64,000 nucleotides of DNA from Helicobacteraceae bacterium. GTDB lineage: Bacteria; Campylobacterota; Campylobacteria; Campylobacterales; Sulfurimonadaceae. A program made the position numbers and the translations under genes. Under the pieces are notes generated by a model that was given only the letters and a program-made list of their open reading frames with translations, did no database searches and had not been told where the DNA came from. Below, piece by piece: positions 17,350 to 29,281 of the stretch (position 1 is its first letter; the number at the start of each line of letters is the position of its first letter). Where the stretch lies: contig JALWGC010000002.1 of NCBI GenBank assembly GCA_027038835.1, positions 62,001 through 126,000 on the forward strand, in the 5' to 3' direction.

Positions 17350-18266
17350 AATCTGTAAGAAAAATACAACGAGCCGTAATGGTGGTAGTAGCTTTGGGTT
17401 TTGAACTTTTTGGTCGAAAAAGTGCGCAGATAATCGATGCTAAATCTTTTGTAACGGCAACTTGCACTAAAACCCCCTTTTGCCACTATTGTGTTCTTTT
17501 TTACGCTAACGCTATCTTTGAGAGTGTTTCCATCTAAAAATATATCGCGCAGTACGACCGAAGTTTCCATCCACACTCCAAAAGTGAGAGCGTATTTCTG
17601 TTTTAGATGGGTGTCGCTTATGGGTAGATTCGGATAACCCCTGTAGTCGATTCTTCTTTGGGCGAAATCCTTTGGTGTATTCCACCCTACTCTATAATAC
17701 ACCCCTGTAACCCCTTTTACCGAGGCATTACCGAGGTTCGCCCCGGCATAACGAACCAAACTCGAGCGATTTCCAAACCAAGGTCGTATCGGGGTGTAAT
17801 CTCTGCGTTCATAGTTGAGCTGAAGAATCGGTTCGTCTCTTATCTGTTTATCCCATCCTAAAGGTTCATGTGCACCGATGAGGGAGTGGATGAACTTTTG
17901 TACCTGTTCCATCTTCGCAGAAGGCCCGACGATACCAAGTTGAAGATTGAAAGAATCGAGAGTATCGCCTCGAACTACATGATACCCCGCTCCTGCGTAC
18001 ATATATCCGGCATAGGGGCGCTCTTTAGAAAAATCTTTATCTTCTTCGTCGAAATCGTTTGGAGTGAACATTTGATGTGCGAAACTAAAAGAGACGTAAC
18101 TGTTTTTTTCATACACGAAAAGTGCTCCGATTTCACTACCGTAGGTGTAGTCCCTGTCGGTTCTCCAGTCCGCATCGTTTTCGATCACGTAATAAAAATC
18201 TTTCATGTCCCATTGTTTTGCAATGAGCGCGCCGCAAAACGTCAGCAGAAGGAGAAAAAATCTCAT
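17346..18266 (-). CDS. LpxR-like lipid A deacylase family (DUF2219) outer-membrane protein
   Basis: LpxR removes the 3'-acyloxyacyl chain of lipid A at the outer membrane. The 306-residue protein has a signal peptide (MRFFLLLLTFCGALIAK), then the family's N-terminal motif IENDADWRTDRDYTYG, corresponding to the Asn-Asp and Thr/Ser residues that bind calcium and substrate in LpxR, and a beta-barrel pattern ending in aromatic YFSYRF. Start ATG follows AAAGGG; the frame is open 13 codons further up. Activity is inferred from family membership only. Confidence 0.78.
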   Translation of the reverse strand: MRFFLLLLTFCGALIAKQWDMKDFYYVIENDADWRTDRDYTYGSEIGALFVYEKNSYVSFSFAHQMFTPNDFDEEDKDFSKERPYAGYMYAGAGYHVVRGDTLDSFNLQLGIVGPSAKMEQVQKFIHSLIGAHEPLGWDKQIRDEPILQLNYERRDYTPIRPWFGNRSSLVRYAGANLGNASVKGVTGVYYRVGWNTPKDFAQRRIDYRGYPNLPISDTHLKQKYALTFGVWMETSVVLRDIFLDGNTLKDSVSVKKNTIVAKGGFSASCRYKRFSIDYLRTFSTKKFKTQSYYHHYGSLYFSYRF

Positions 18267-18374
18267 ATTTACCCTTTTTTCATAGATTGTGAGATAATAC
18301 CACAAAAAATTTTAAATCCTCTTTGTGCAAAATGACACAAAAAGCCTTTTTTTATCAAAAATTGGATAAAATAA

Positions 18375-20717
<2,343 letters not shown>

Positions 20718-20720
20718 CAT

Positions 20721-22124
20721 ATGCTGCTTCCAGAAAAAAAAGAAAGAGAGTATCGGTTTCGGTTGGCCCTGCGGATGGGGCTACCCATCTTCGGGCTAAT
20801 TTTGGTGCTTGTTTTTACGACACTAATCAACAATCACGAAAATCTCACACTGGCATTTTATATCGAATCGCTTCTTTTGTTGTTTGTCAGTGTCTATTTC
20901 ATTCTCTTTCTTATCTATAAAGGTTTTGACGTAGCTATAACCGATCCGGTCAGTAAAACGTTTACTAGGGAGTATTTGAAGAGCTATATAAATGAGGAGA
21001 TAAAGAGGAAAAAACGCTGCAGCCTTATTCTTATCGGTATCGACAATATTTCCGATATCAATACCCTCTACGGGATTAAAAACGGAGATAAAGTGCTTCG
21101 TCGCGTAGCACAATGGATAAGTGATTATATTCAAGAACAGGGTTTTAGCGATTTTCCGATAGGGCGGATAAAAGGGGGCGATTTTATCATCTGCCTCGAG
21201 GGGGATATGCAGGAATACAAAACCATCATTGAGCTTTTGTGTCTTAAAGGGGACGAATTCAAAGTCGATAATATCGAAGTGAGTCTTTCATGTGCTATCG
21301 TCGATACTTCGCTGACGAAAAATCTCGACCACCTCTACGATATGCTTTTTGAACAGCAAGAGCGTAACAGATACAAGAAAGGGTTCGATATAGAATCGAT
21401 AGACCCTAACGAACTCGAAACACTCGTTATAGATGCCATAGAGAACCGTTCACTGGCGATAGCCTCCCAAAAGGTGTACGACAAAGAGAGAAACGAAGCG
21501 TTTGCGGAACTCTTCGTGCGCATCAAAGCGAGCAACGGACGTTTTATCCATCAGAAAAAGTACATAAAAGTGATCAACAAACTAGGTCTTACCATCAAGT
21601 TCGACACCGTACTAGTAGAGATGATAGTGGAGAACATCGAAAAGTTCTCCTGCAAAAAAGTCGCCGTTTTGATAAACTCCACCTCTTTAAGAGAACACGA
21701 TTTTTTCAAAAAATTGGAACTTTTGCTCGGTGGGAAAAAAGAGATCGCCAATCGGCTCGTTTTTCTTTTTAGCGAAAACGAATTCTATGCAAAAACACAA
21801 CGTTTCAACGCTATCTTGCAATCATACAGAAAACTCGGCATAGAGCTGTGCATCGACAGGCTTGGGGGGATACACAGCAGTTTTTTGTACCTGCGCGACC
21901 TCGATGTCGATATGGTGCGTTTTGAGAGTTCCTATACAAAAGAGGAGTATTTCAAAATACGCAAGGAGATTGTCAAAGGGTGTGGATACATAGCGCATAC
22001 CAAAGGTGTCAAAACTTGGGTGAAAATGATAGAAACGAAAGAGCAGTACGAACTCGCAAAAGCGATAGATATCGATTATATACAGGGTAAATACCTATCA
22101 CAATTACAAGAGGAGCATTTATGA
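20721..22124 (+). CDS. Membrane protein with degenerate GGDEF and EAL domains
   Basis: Two transmembrane helices (about 18-37 and 43-66) anchor cytoplasmic GGDEF (about 75-220) and EAL (about 230-465) domains. Both look catalytically inactive: the GGDEF site reads KGGDF (residues 151-155), and the EAL motif reads AELF with IDRLGG where active enzymes have IDDFG, although a few residues (the Asn of LINST, the Gln of IQGKYL) persist. It is therefore more likely a cyclic-di-GMP-sensing or scaffolding protein than an enzyme. It lies directly between gyrB and queF and overlaps queF (ATGA). Confidence 0.82.
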   Translation: MLLPEKKEREYRFRLALRMGLPIFGLILVLVFTTLINNHENLTLAFYIESLLLLFVSVYFILFLIYKGFDVAITDPVSKTFTREYLKSYINEEIKRKKRCSLILIGIDNISDINTLYGIKNGDKVLRRVAQWISDYIQEQGFSDFPIGRIKGGDFIICLEGDMQEYKTIIELLCLKGDEFKVDNIEVSLSCAIVDTSLTKNLDHLYDMLFEQQERNRYKKGFDIESIDPNELETLVIDAIENRSLAIASQKVYDKERNEAFAELFVRIKASNGRFIHQKKYIKVINKLGLTIKFDTVLVEMIVENIEKFSCKKVAVLINSTSLREHDFFKKLELLLGGKKEIANRLVFLFSENEFYAKTQRFNAILQSYRKLGIELCIDRLGGIHSSFLYLRDLDVDMVRFESSYTKEEYFKIRKEIVKGCGYIAHTKGVKTWVKMIETKEQYELAKAIDIDYIQGKYLSQLQEEHL

Positions 22125-22510
22125 GATACGGAGAAAAAGAGATAGCCGAATTCGATATCGAGAAAGACCTCGAGATATGGCCCAACAAGTTCGAAAGGGA
22201 TTACGTTATCAAAATCACCTTGCCGGAGTTTAGTTGTTTGTGCCCAAGAAGCGGGTATCCCGACTTCGCGACGATATACCTCGAATATACTCCAGACAAA
22301 TGGGTCGTCGAACTCAAAGCGATAAAACTCTACATCAACAGCTTTCGAGATAAACACATATCACATGAAGAGAGTGCCAATGTGATCTACGAAACGCTGC
22401 AAAACAAATTAAAACCTAAATATATGAAAATAATTGCCGATTTTAATCCACGCGGAAACGTTCATACCGTTATCGAAATCGATAGCGAAAAAGTGGAGAA
22501 AAAAGGGTAG
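22121..22510 (+). CDS. queF: NADPH-dependent 7-cyano-7-deazaguanine reductase
   Basis: QueF reduces preQ0 to preQ1 in queuosine synthesis. The 129-residue protein is the short, single-domain type. The motif FSCLCPRSGYPDFA holds the nucleophilic Cys41 and the catalytic Asp48, and ELKAIKLYINSFRDKHISHE is the substrate and NADPH binding motif. The start overlaps the stop of the upstream gene and a three-base gap follows, so it is translated as part of the gyrB operon. Confidence 0.95.
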   Translation: MRYGEKEIAEFDIEKDLEIWPNKFERDYVIKITLPEFSCLCPRSGYPDFATIYLEYTPDKWVVELKAIKLYINSFRDKHISHEESANVIYETLQNKLKPKYMKIIADFNPRGNVHTVIEIDSEKVEKKG

Positions 22511-22512
22511 AG

Positions 22513-22962
22513 ATGTTAGGAAAACTTTTCGGTGAGAAAACGAAAGAGGAGACGGACCCTCTCAAAGAGAAAATCTCCCAGATGAATCTTACCGATTTGA
22601 CTTTGTACGTCAAAGAGAGATACCAAGGGTTGGAGTTTAGCGAAGAGGGGCTTGTGGAGGTTTTACGAAGAATACTTTCGAAAGTCAACGACAAACGCTA
22701 TTTTCTCGATAAAAGCGACAACGACGCCAAACTCAAAAAAGGGTTCGAGCTCGTACTTGCATGTGCTAAAAGCAACAAGATAACGATGAAAGGGATAGAA
22801 CTTATAGCCGAGTTCATCAAGTTATACGAATCGCTTATCAAAGAGTACGACAAAAAACACAAAGATATCTATTATGATCGTTTGCTCAAGTCGATAGACA
22901 CGGCGATGGGAATCGTCGAAGCCAAAGTGGCGCTCAAGAACAAAATGAGCATTCTCGATTAG
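22513..22962 (+). CDS. Conserved hypothetical protein, 149 residues
   Basis: I do not recognise the family. The product is charged and almost wholly alpha-helical by inspection, with no signal peptide or membrane helix; a helix-rich core runs from LTDLTLYVKERYQG to the end (SIDTAMGIVEAKVALKNKM). AAAGGG precedes the ATG, which starts three bases after queF, so it closes the gyrB-queF transcript. It overlaps the cca 3' end by four bases on the opposite strand. Confidence 0.7.
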   Translation: MLGKLFGEKTKEETDPLKEKISQMNLTDLTLYVKERYQGLEFSEEGLVEVLRRILSKVNDKRYFLDKSDNDAKLKKGFELVLACAKSNKITMKGIELIAEFIKLYESLIKEYDKKHKDIYYDRLLKSIDTAMGIVEAKVALKNKMSILD

Positions 22963-24242
22963 AGGTTTTTGGCTGTTTTTAAGATGATAACGTCGTCTAT
23001 CTTTTCCCCTTTTAGCTGCATTTCATAAAGGGTTTCGAGGATTTTTTTGAATTTTTTACTTGGCTCAAACCCCAAAGCCAACAGCTTTTTCCCATCTACA
23101 AGAGGCTTTATACCGGCTTCTAAAACACCTAAACGTTTCGCTTTGTCCGCAAACGTTTTGCATTTGGCATCGTTTGAAAAACAATCTACAAGTATGAGCG
23201 CATCGCTTATTTTCACCTCCGTAGCGAGAACTTTCACATCGAAATCCTCGTATCCGTTTTGACAAAGTGTTATGATGCGCTTTGAACCCTTTAGAAGAGT
23301 TTCTGCTTTTTGCAAAAGTTTCTTATCGTGTGTGAAACGCCGTAGATACGAAATCGGCTCATTCAAGTGAAATACGAGCGCGGCGAAATAAAAAACCGGC
23401 TTGTCGATACTTTTTTTCGCAAGGGTATCGAGCGCGTTTAGAGTTTGTTCGAAGCGGTTTTGTGGAAGTAAAAAGAGTTCTTTGAAGAAAAACTCCTCTT
23501 GGAGCTTTTGCAAGAGTCTAAACGCTATGGATGGTTTTTTCGCTTTATGGAAGAGTTTTTCCATCTCACCGTAGATTCGCTCTTTTGGCAATTCGTTTAA
23601 CATTCCATCAGCTACCATCGAAGCGCAAAGGGAGAAAAGCTCCTTGTCAAAACGCATCTCAAAACGTGCCGCGAACACGACTCCCCGTAAAACCCGAAGG
23701 GGGTCTTGTGTGAATGTCGTCGCATCGACGGCGCGAAGGGTTTTTGTTTGTAAATCTTCCAAACCGCCGAAGCAATCGAGCAGCTTTCTTTCCATTACAT
23801 CAAGACCGAGTGCGTTTATGCTAAAATCTCTACGCCTTGCGGCTTCTTTGAACGTTATATTTTTTTTATGAGAGACGGCAAACCCTTTATGACCGCTATC
23901 TATCTTGGTTTCTGTGCGGGGCAATGAGAAGTCGCATTCGAAGCCGTCGACGGTTATTTTACATACACCGAAGCTTTTTCCCACTTCCACCGTTTTTCCA
24001 AAAGGGGAGAGAAGATTTTTTAGCTTTTCGTAAGAGTCTATGTTGTACACTTCCACGTCGATATCTTTGAGATGTTCTATCGATAGAAGCGTATCGCGTA
24101 CAAAACCGCCGACAACGATCGGTTTGACCCCATTTTTATTTAGGTATTCAAATATTTTCATCAAATTATTTGGAAAATCAAATTTTACCTTTTTTCCATC
24201 GTATCGTGTAAAAGTGAAATCGTTATTTATTTGGATTTCCAA
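22959..24242 (-). CDS. cca: tRNA nucleotidyltransferase (CCA-adding enzyme family)
   Basis: It adds or repairs the 3' CCA of tRNAs. The 427-residue protein is a class II nucleotidyltransferase: GGFVRDTLL nucleotide-binding signature, the metal-binding DIDVEVY pair, RRDFSINALGLD, and DPLRVLRGVVFAARF in the neck region. The helical C-terminal part is long but lacks a clear HD motif. The start is a TTG six bases after GGAGG; the first ATG would delete the beginning of the fold. Whether it adds CC, A or CCA cannot be told here. Confidence 0.9.
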   Translation of the reverse strand: MEIQINNDFTFTRYDGKKVKFDFPNNLMKIFEYLNKNGVKPIVVGGFVRDTLLSIEHLKDIDVEVYNIDSYEKLKNLLSPFGKTVEVGKSFGVCKITVDGFECDFSLPRTETKIDSGHKGFAVSHKKNITFKEAARRRDFSINALGLDVMERKLLDCFGGLEDLQTKTLRAVDATTFTQDPLRVLRGVVFAARFEMRFDKELFSLCASMVADGMLNELPKERIYGEMEKLFHKAKKPSIAFRLLQKLQEEFFFKELFLLPQNRFEQTLNALDTLAKKSIDKPVFYFAALVFHLNEPISYLRRFTHDKKLLQKAETLLKGSKRIITLCQNGYEDFDVKVLATEVKISDALILVDCFSNDAKCKTFADKAKRLGVLEAGIKPLVDGKKLLALGFEPSKKFKKILETLYEMQLKGEKIDDVIILKTAKNL

Positions 24243-24336
24243 ATAATTCCTCCACGTATATTTGATTTTTAATCATTTTGGTTTTATGCCTTCGCTTACC
24301 ATTCGAACACAAATAGGATTATAACCATAATTTAGA

Positions 24337-24342
24337 TATAAT
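24337..24342 (+). promoter_or_regulatory. -10 box of typA
   Basis: A TATAAT hexamer in A/T-rich sequence about 50 bases before the typA start. No good -35 is seen, which is usual in this phylum. Confidence 0.6.
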
Positions 24343-24390
24343 TCCAAAAAAATTTCTCCCGTAATTTTGGAGAAGAGTCAAGGAAACACA

Positions 24391-26193
24391 TTGCAAAAGA
24401 TCAGAAATATAGCCGTTATCGCTCACGTTGACCACGGGAAAACGACACTCGTTGACGGTTTGTTGGAGCAATCAGGTACGTTTGGAGAGCATGAACAGCA
24501 CGATGAGCGTGCTATGGACTCCAATGCACTTGAAAAAGAAAGAGGGATCACCATCCTTTCCAAAAACACCGCCATTCGCTACAAAGATTACAAAATCAAC
24601 ATCATAGACACTCCGGGGCACGCCGATTTCGGTGGAGAAGTGGAACGGGTACTCAAGATGGTTGACGGCGTATTGGTACTTGTCGATGCGTACGAAGGGG
24701 TTATGCCGCAAACGAAATTCGTCGTCAAAAAGATGCTGCAGCTTGGTAAAAAGCCGATTGTCGTCGTGAACAAGATAGACAAACCTTCAGCGGAACCCGA
24801 TCGCGTGGTGGATGAGATGTTCGACCTTTTCGCGGCGATGGACGCCGATGAAGACCAACTCGATTTTCCCGTTATCTACGCCGCGGCGCGCGATGGGATA
24901 GCGAAGATGGACATGGCGGACGAAGACGGTAATTTCGAGTGTATTTTCGAAACTATTATTAACGAAGTTCCAGAGCCCGAAGGCTCGAGTGAAAATCCGT
25001 TCCAAGCGCAGATATTCACACTCGATTACGACAACTACGTCGGAAAGATAGGGATTGCGAGAATCTTCAACGGAAAAGTGAAAAAAGGGGAGCAAGTGAT
25101 GCTCGCCAAAGCCGACGGCGAGATGGTCAAAGGGAAAATCTCCAAACTTATCGGTTTTCACGGTCTAAACAGAATGGAGATCGACGAAGCGGAAGCGGGG
25201 GATATCGTCGCGTTTGCGGGTTTTGAGACAATCGATGTTGGAGACACCCTTTGTGATCCAGAACACCCTGAAGCGCTCGATCCGCTCCATATAGAAGAGC
25301 CGACTTTGACGGTCGTTTTTAGCGTCAACGACTCGCCGCTTGCCGGACAAGAAGGAAAACACGTAACTGCCAACAAGCTCAAAGACCGCCTCGAAGCGGA
25401 GATGCAGACAAACGTCGCTATGAAACTGGAAACGATAGGCGAGGGGAAATTCAAAGTCTCAGGTCGCGGCGAGCTGCAAATCACCGTTTTGGCAGAGAAC
25501 ATGCGCCGCGAGGGGTATGAGTTCGGTATCAGCCGTCCTGAAGTTATCGTCAAAGAGATCGAGGGTGTGAAGTGTGAACCGTTTGAGCACCTCGTCATCG
25601 ACGTTCCCGAAGAATTAAGCGGTACGGTTATCGAGCGACTCGGTAAACGTAAAGCGGAGATGAAGTCGATGGTACCGATGGGGCAAGGGTTTCAGCGAAT
25701 CGAATTTGAAATCCCGGCTCGCGCGCTTATAGGGTTTAGAGGGCAGTTTTTGACCGATACCAAAGGGGAGGGGGTGATGAACCACTCCTTTTTGGAGTTC
25801 CGTCCATACAGTGGTAGTGTCGAGAGCAGAAGTTACGGTGCGCTTATCTCCATGGCGGACGGTGAAGCACTCGCATATGCACTTTACAACCTGCAAGACC
25901 GCGGGGTGCTCTTTATCAAGCCGCAGACGAAAGTTTATGAGGGGATGATAGTAGGGGAGCATTCACGTAGCAACGACCTTGTCGTCAACCCTATTAAAGG
26001 GAAACAACAAAGCAACGTCAGAAGTTCCGGTGCGGACGATGCCATCAAACTTGTTCCGCCGCGCGATATGAGTTTGGAACGTGCACTGGAGTGGATAGAA
26101 GACGACGAGCTTTTGGAAGTAACGCCTGAAAATATCCGAATCCGTAAAAAATTCCTCAAAGAACACGAAAGAAAAAGAGCCTCACGCAAGTAG
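24391..26193 (+). CDS. typA: Ribosome-associated GTPase TypA/BipA
   Basis: A translational GTPase needed for ribosome assembly and stress growth. From the TTG start the 600-residue product begins [19 protein letters not shown] (G1), then RGITI (G2), DTPGHADF (G3) and NKIDKP (G4). EF-G-like domains III and V and the TypA-specific C-terminal domain follow. The TTG has AAGGA at the right distance; an earlier in-frame TTG at 24367 lacks support and would add residues absent from the family. Confidence 0.95.
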   Translation: MQKIRNIAVIAHVDHGKTTLVDGLLEQSGTFGEHEQHDERAMDSNALEKERGITILSKNTAIRYKDYKINIIDTPGHADFGGEVERVLKMVDGVLVLVDAYEGVMPQTKFVVKKMLQLGKKPIVVVNKIDKPSAEPDRVVDEMFDLFAAMDADEDQLDFPVIYAAARDGIAKMDMADEDGNFECIFETIINEVPEPEGSSENPFQAQIFTLDYDNYVGKIGIARIFNGKVKKGEQVMLAKADGEMVKGKISKLIGFHGLNRMEIDEAEAGDIVAFAGFETIDVGDTLCDPEHPEALDPLHIEEPTLTVVFSVNDSPLAGQEGKHVTANKLKDRLEAEMQTNVAMKLETIGEGKFKVSGRGELQITVLAENMRREGYEFGISRPEVIVKEIEGVKCEPFEHLVIDVPEELSGTVIERLGKRKAEMKSMVPMGQGFQRIEFEIPARALIGFRGQFLTDTKGEGVMNHSFLEFRPYSGSVESRSYGALISMADGEALAYALYNLQDRGVLFIKPQTKVYEGMIVGEHSRSNDLVVNPIKGKQQSNVRSSGADDAIKLVPPRDMSLERALEWIEDDELLEVTPENIRIRKKFLKEHERKRASRK

Positions 26194-26201
26194 GGCTTTT
26201 T
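26172..26201 (+). terminator. Terminator at the typA 3' end
   Basis: An A-run and GAGCC pair imperfectly with GGGC followed by a T run, the hairpin enclosing the typA stop codon. One bulge makes it less than ideal, but the layout is that of an intrinsic terminator. Confidence 0.5.
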
Positions 26202-26211
26202 AAAATCCGGG

Positions 26212-28047
26212 TTAAAAGTAGTAGTTCAGATTCACTTTGTAGAGATTCTCGGACGAATCTCTACGAAACTCCTCTTGATACCTTTGTTTGTAACTATAGC
26301 TCAATTTACACGCGATATTTTGTCGTAACCGAAACGTTTGGGTAAAACGAACGATATTTTGCACTTTGTTGTTGTCGTAGTAACGTAAGTTATATTCCGC
26401 AAAAGTGTTCCAAGACTCGCTCCATTTCTCCAAAGAAGCGCCAAGACTCACTTCCGCTCCGAATTTTCCCTCTTTGGAATCGTAGATGAAAAGATTGGTG
26501 AGCAAATACGCAAAACCGTAGTCGTTGCCTACACTGCTTCCTATGCCTCCATGGAGTAGAAACCGGCTTTTGTTCTCTTGGCTGTCGGTGTCCCATCCAA
26601 GAGAAAGATTCCATGAAAACGGCGTGAAAAAGCGGTCTATGGGAGTGATCGATACGGCGCGAAAAAGGTAGGCTTTTTCGAAACGGAACCGTTTTTGGCT
26701 CAAAGAAAGCTCGAAACTGCCAAACTCTATTTGCGTTCCTTGTAAAAAACCGTAAGAAGAATCGGTAACGTCGTGGTAAGCGGGGCGAAAATCGACAAAT
26801 ACCGCTTTATCACCCGTTATCGTTCCTACACCTGCGCCGATGCGCGCGGCTCTGTGCCCATCAAGCGGGTTTGGCGGCCGTTTTGGGAGGACTCTGTCTT
26901 TTTTTCCGAGTTTGGCACGCGCAGAGGTCAGGGCATGAAAAAGTTCCAAATAGCGTTTTTTTCCAACCTCTTTGCTTTGGTAGCGGTATTGCAACAGTTC
27001 GACGGCTGCTTGGAGGATATAGCGTTTTTGTTTCGGTGGTAATGTAGTTTTTGCAAGCTCTTTGGCATCGATCTCCCCTTTTGCGAGTTTTTTGACAAGA
27101 GCGCTTTCTTCGTAGCCAAGAACACTCTCGTAGGCTAAAATCTTGCTTCTTCGCGAGGGGCGGTAGGAACAACTCTTTATCATCCCCGCTTCTTTGACCG
27201 CCTCGACACTCTCAAGAGGAATGACCTGATAGGTGAAATAATCGCGTATATGTGCCGATGGGCGCGCGGCTTCGAGCAACCACAACATTTCGTATGAACA
27301 GTTGTTCGTAAAGAAATAGTAGGTGATGTCGGCGTCTTTTATCTCCCATGCGTGCTCCAAAAGTCGAATGCTCTCCTCCTTGGTAAGATTAAGGTCGTAT
27401 TCCCAGATATCTCTGTTTTCGACCTCTCTGTACTCTTTGAGTTTGTCGTAGTAGGGAAGGAGGGAGTATTTGCCGCTATAACCCCCAAAAAGCCCCTTGA
27501 TGGCGAAAACGAGACCGTTCTCTTTGGTTTGGTCGGCGGAGGCGGCGTAGTTTATCGCGTAGGAGAGGAGCTTGGAGTCGTATGAAGAGTTGATACGCAA
27601 AAAAGTATGCCCGAACATCGAAGCGGGGGAGTTGATGTGGGCGGAGGGAAAAACGAGCGTTACGGAGGTGGGATCGAGCCGCTTGAAGACCTTTTGGTAG
27701 TTTTTGCAAGTCGCTTTTGGGAGGTTTTGAAGACCAAGCTCTTTTTTCAAAAAACGCACTCTAGCGGGATAGCGGCAAATAGCCGATTTCGAGTCGGGTG
27801 GAGTTTTTTCATAAAGCGCTTTTATTGTAGCTACAAGCTCTTTTTTTGGGGAGTGATACCCCTCTTTTGAGAGAAAGAACGGGTCGGTCTTGGTGATTTC
27901 GCTTTTGCTACCCTCATAATGGAGTAGAATTTTCCAATATCTTGTTTCGTAGAGTTTTTTCTTCTCGGCTTTTGCGATGTAGTCATCGACCGTATCTGCA
28001 AACAAAAAACTATAAGAAAGAAGAATAGGTAGAAGTAAACTTTTTAT
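26212..28047 (-). CDS. DUF4105 (Lnb N-terminal periplasmic domain) protein with C-terminal beta-barrel-like region; ATA start suspected
   Basis: A predicted envelope protein of about 611 residues. The middle shows the DUF4105 pattern: VFPSAHINSPASMFGHTFLRI, SYAINYAA, and YYFFTNNCSYEMLWLLE, whose His and Cys suit a papain/NlpC-like fold. The last about 200 residues alternate aromatic and polar residues like an outer-membrane barrel and end in NLNYYF. The first canonical start, TTG at 28005, would destroy a good signal peptide (KSLLLPILLSYSFLFA); that peptide is reached only from ATA at 28047, six bases after AAGGGA. Either ATA is used or an ATG was lost. The substrate is unknown. Confidence 0.78.
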   Translation of the reverse strand: MKSLLLPILLSYSFLFADTVDDYIAKAEKKKLYETRYWKILLHYEGSKSEITKTDPFFLSKEGYHSPKKELVATIKALYEKTPPDSKSAICRYPARVRFLKKELGLQNLPKATCKNYQKVFKRLDPTSVTLVFPSAHINSPASMFGHTFLRINSSYDSKLLSYAINYAASADQTKENGLVFAIKGLFGGYSGKYSLLPYYDKLKEYREVENRDIWEYDLNLTKEESIRLLEHAWEIKDADITYYFFTNNCSYEMLWLLEAARPSAHIRDYFTYQVIPLESVEAVKEAGMIKSCSYRPSRRSKILAYESVLGYEESALVKKLAKGEIDAKELAKTTLPPKQKRYILQAAVELLQYRYQSKEVGKKRYLELFHALTSARAKLGKKDRVLPKRPPNPLDGHRAARIGAGVGTITGDKAVFVDFRPAYHDVTDSSYGFLQGTQIEFGSFELSLSQKRFRFEKAYLFRAVSITPIDRFFTPFSWNLSLGWDTDSQENKSRFLLHGGIGSSVGNDYGFAYLLTNLFIYDSKEGKFGAEVSLGASLEKWSESWNTFAEYNLRYYDNNKVQNIVRFTQTFRLRQNIACKLSYSYKQRYQEEFRRDSSENLYKVNLNYYF

Positions 28048-28092
28048 GAAAAGTCCCTTGGAGTGCGGTTGCGTACCGGGAAAATCCCGATA

Positions 28093-28539
28093 CTACAGCG
28101 CCGTTTTGGCGACATTGTCCAAAACGTCGTTCATCTCTACGTTTTGGCTTGTGTAGATTTTGTTGTAGTTGGCTTGCAGTGCACTTGCGAAAGCCTCTTT
28201 ATCCTCTATCTTGAGAAGTTCTGCGAGCGTATCGACCGATTCACCGCCTCCCATGGCTATCTCTTTTGCAAGGGTGTCCATATTTGCCGCTACGAACTCC
28301 GCCGCTCTTTCGTTAAGGACGAGTTTGGTTTTCTTACATCCCGAAGTCCCGGAAGTGATACCGAACGTCTGGTTCCAAAACGTCATATTCGTCGTTGTTT
28401 GGAGTGCGAGCATCACCGCCGTCGAGTCGTCTTTGATGATAACCGATCCAAGACCACAACCTGTTTGGTTGTTTGGAGTCGCCGATGCGACCAAAGAGAG
28501 TGTAGCGACTGCCGCCAAGCTGATAAGTAGTTTTTTCAT
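28093..28539 (-). CDS. DUF3015 family exported protein
   Basis: A 148-residue protein with a cleavable signal peptide (MKKLLISLAAVATLSLVASA). The mature part has the family's GCGLGSVI and FGITSGTSGCKK motifs with two cysteines that may pair. The C-terminal half is helical (NERAAEFVAANMDTLAKEIAMGGGE). AAGGAAG lies before the ATG. It precedes the DUF4105 gene by about 45 bases on the same strand, probably co-transcribed. Its role is unknown. Confidence 0.82.
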   Translation of the reverse strand: MKKLLISLAAVATLSLVASATPNNQTGCGLGSVIIKDDSTAVMLALQTTTNMTFWNQTFGITSGTSGCKKTKLVLNERAAEFVAANMDTLAKEIAMGGGESVDTLAELLKIEDKEAFASALQANYNKIYTSQNVEMNDVLDNVAKTAL

Positions 28540-28657
28540 ATCCGCTTCCTTTTGTTGAAATTATTTATGCCTCATTACTTAATTATATGGGAAGTTTTCT
28601 TAATATGGACTAAAAAGATGGTATAATCGGAAGTTATTTGCCTTAAAGGAAACAGGG

Positions 28658-29281
28658 ATGGAGTTGCAATACGTTGGACCAAAACCGATAGTCGATCGAT
28701 ACGGTGTGAGCTTCGATAAGAACGAACCCGATCGTTATGTTTATCTCTATGCGACGATGGAGCTTATCTATTTCATTCAAGAGTGTCATCAAGAGCGTTG
28801 CGACGGCGTCGTTGACTTGACGGGTTACGAGCGTAAAAAAATAGACGATGGGAAACTCAACGAATATGTCGTGAAATTCTGCTCCGACAAGATGGAAACG
28901 CTTTTGGAGAAAAACGACGAAAACCTTCAAGAGCTTATAGAAAATTATAGATCCGATGTCAAGAACAACGATTCGCTCGAAGCGGACGAAAAAGCGGCTT
29001 GGCTTGGAAATATCGATATCATGCGCGATTATTATCGGCAGTTCGTTAAAAACGAGCTTGTTTACGAGTGCCTTTTGGAAAAACTCGCCGACGAGATAGC
29101 CAAGCGCAAAATCGAAGAGATACGCTTTCCTCTTGGAAACAACTACGGGTATGTGTTTTCCTACCTCAGACAGGTACTCTTAGAGCATAAACCGCCGCTC
29201 GATGCGACTTTGCAAGTAGAAGCCAAAGAGGGAAGAACGCTTGGGCACTTTAGCGTTTACCACCCCAAAAAGCTTATGTAG
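28658..29281 (+). CDS. Conserved hypothetical protein, 207 residues
   Basis: I do not recognise this gene. The product is acidic and soluble, rich in helix (ENLQELIENYRSDVKNND, LEKLADEIAKRK) with no signal peptide or metal motif. AAAGGAAACAGG stands before the ATG. It is transcribed alone, divergent from the DUF3015 gene and convergent with fliI (8-base overlap of the 3' ends). Confidence 0.72.
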   Translation: MELQYVGPKPIVDRYGVSFDKNEPDRYVYLYATMELIYFIQECHQERCDGVVDLTGYERKKIDDGKLNEYVVKFCSDKMETLLEKNDENLQELIENYRSDVKNNDSLEADEKAAWLGNIDIMRDYYRQFVKNELVYECLLEKLADEIAKRKIEEIRFPLGNNYGYVFSYLRQVLLEHKPPLDATLQVEAKEGRTLGHFSVYHPKKLM

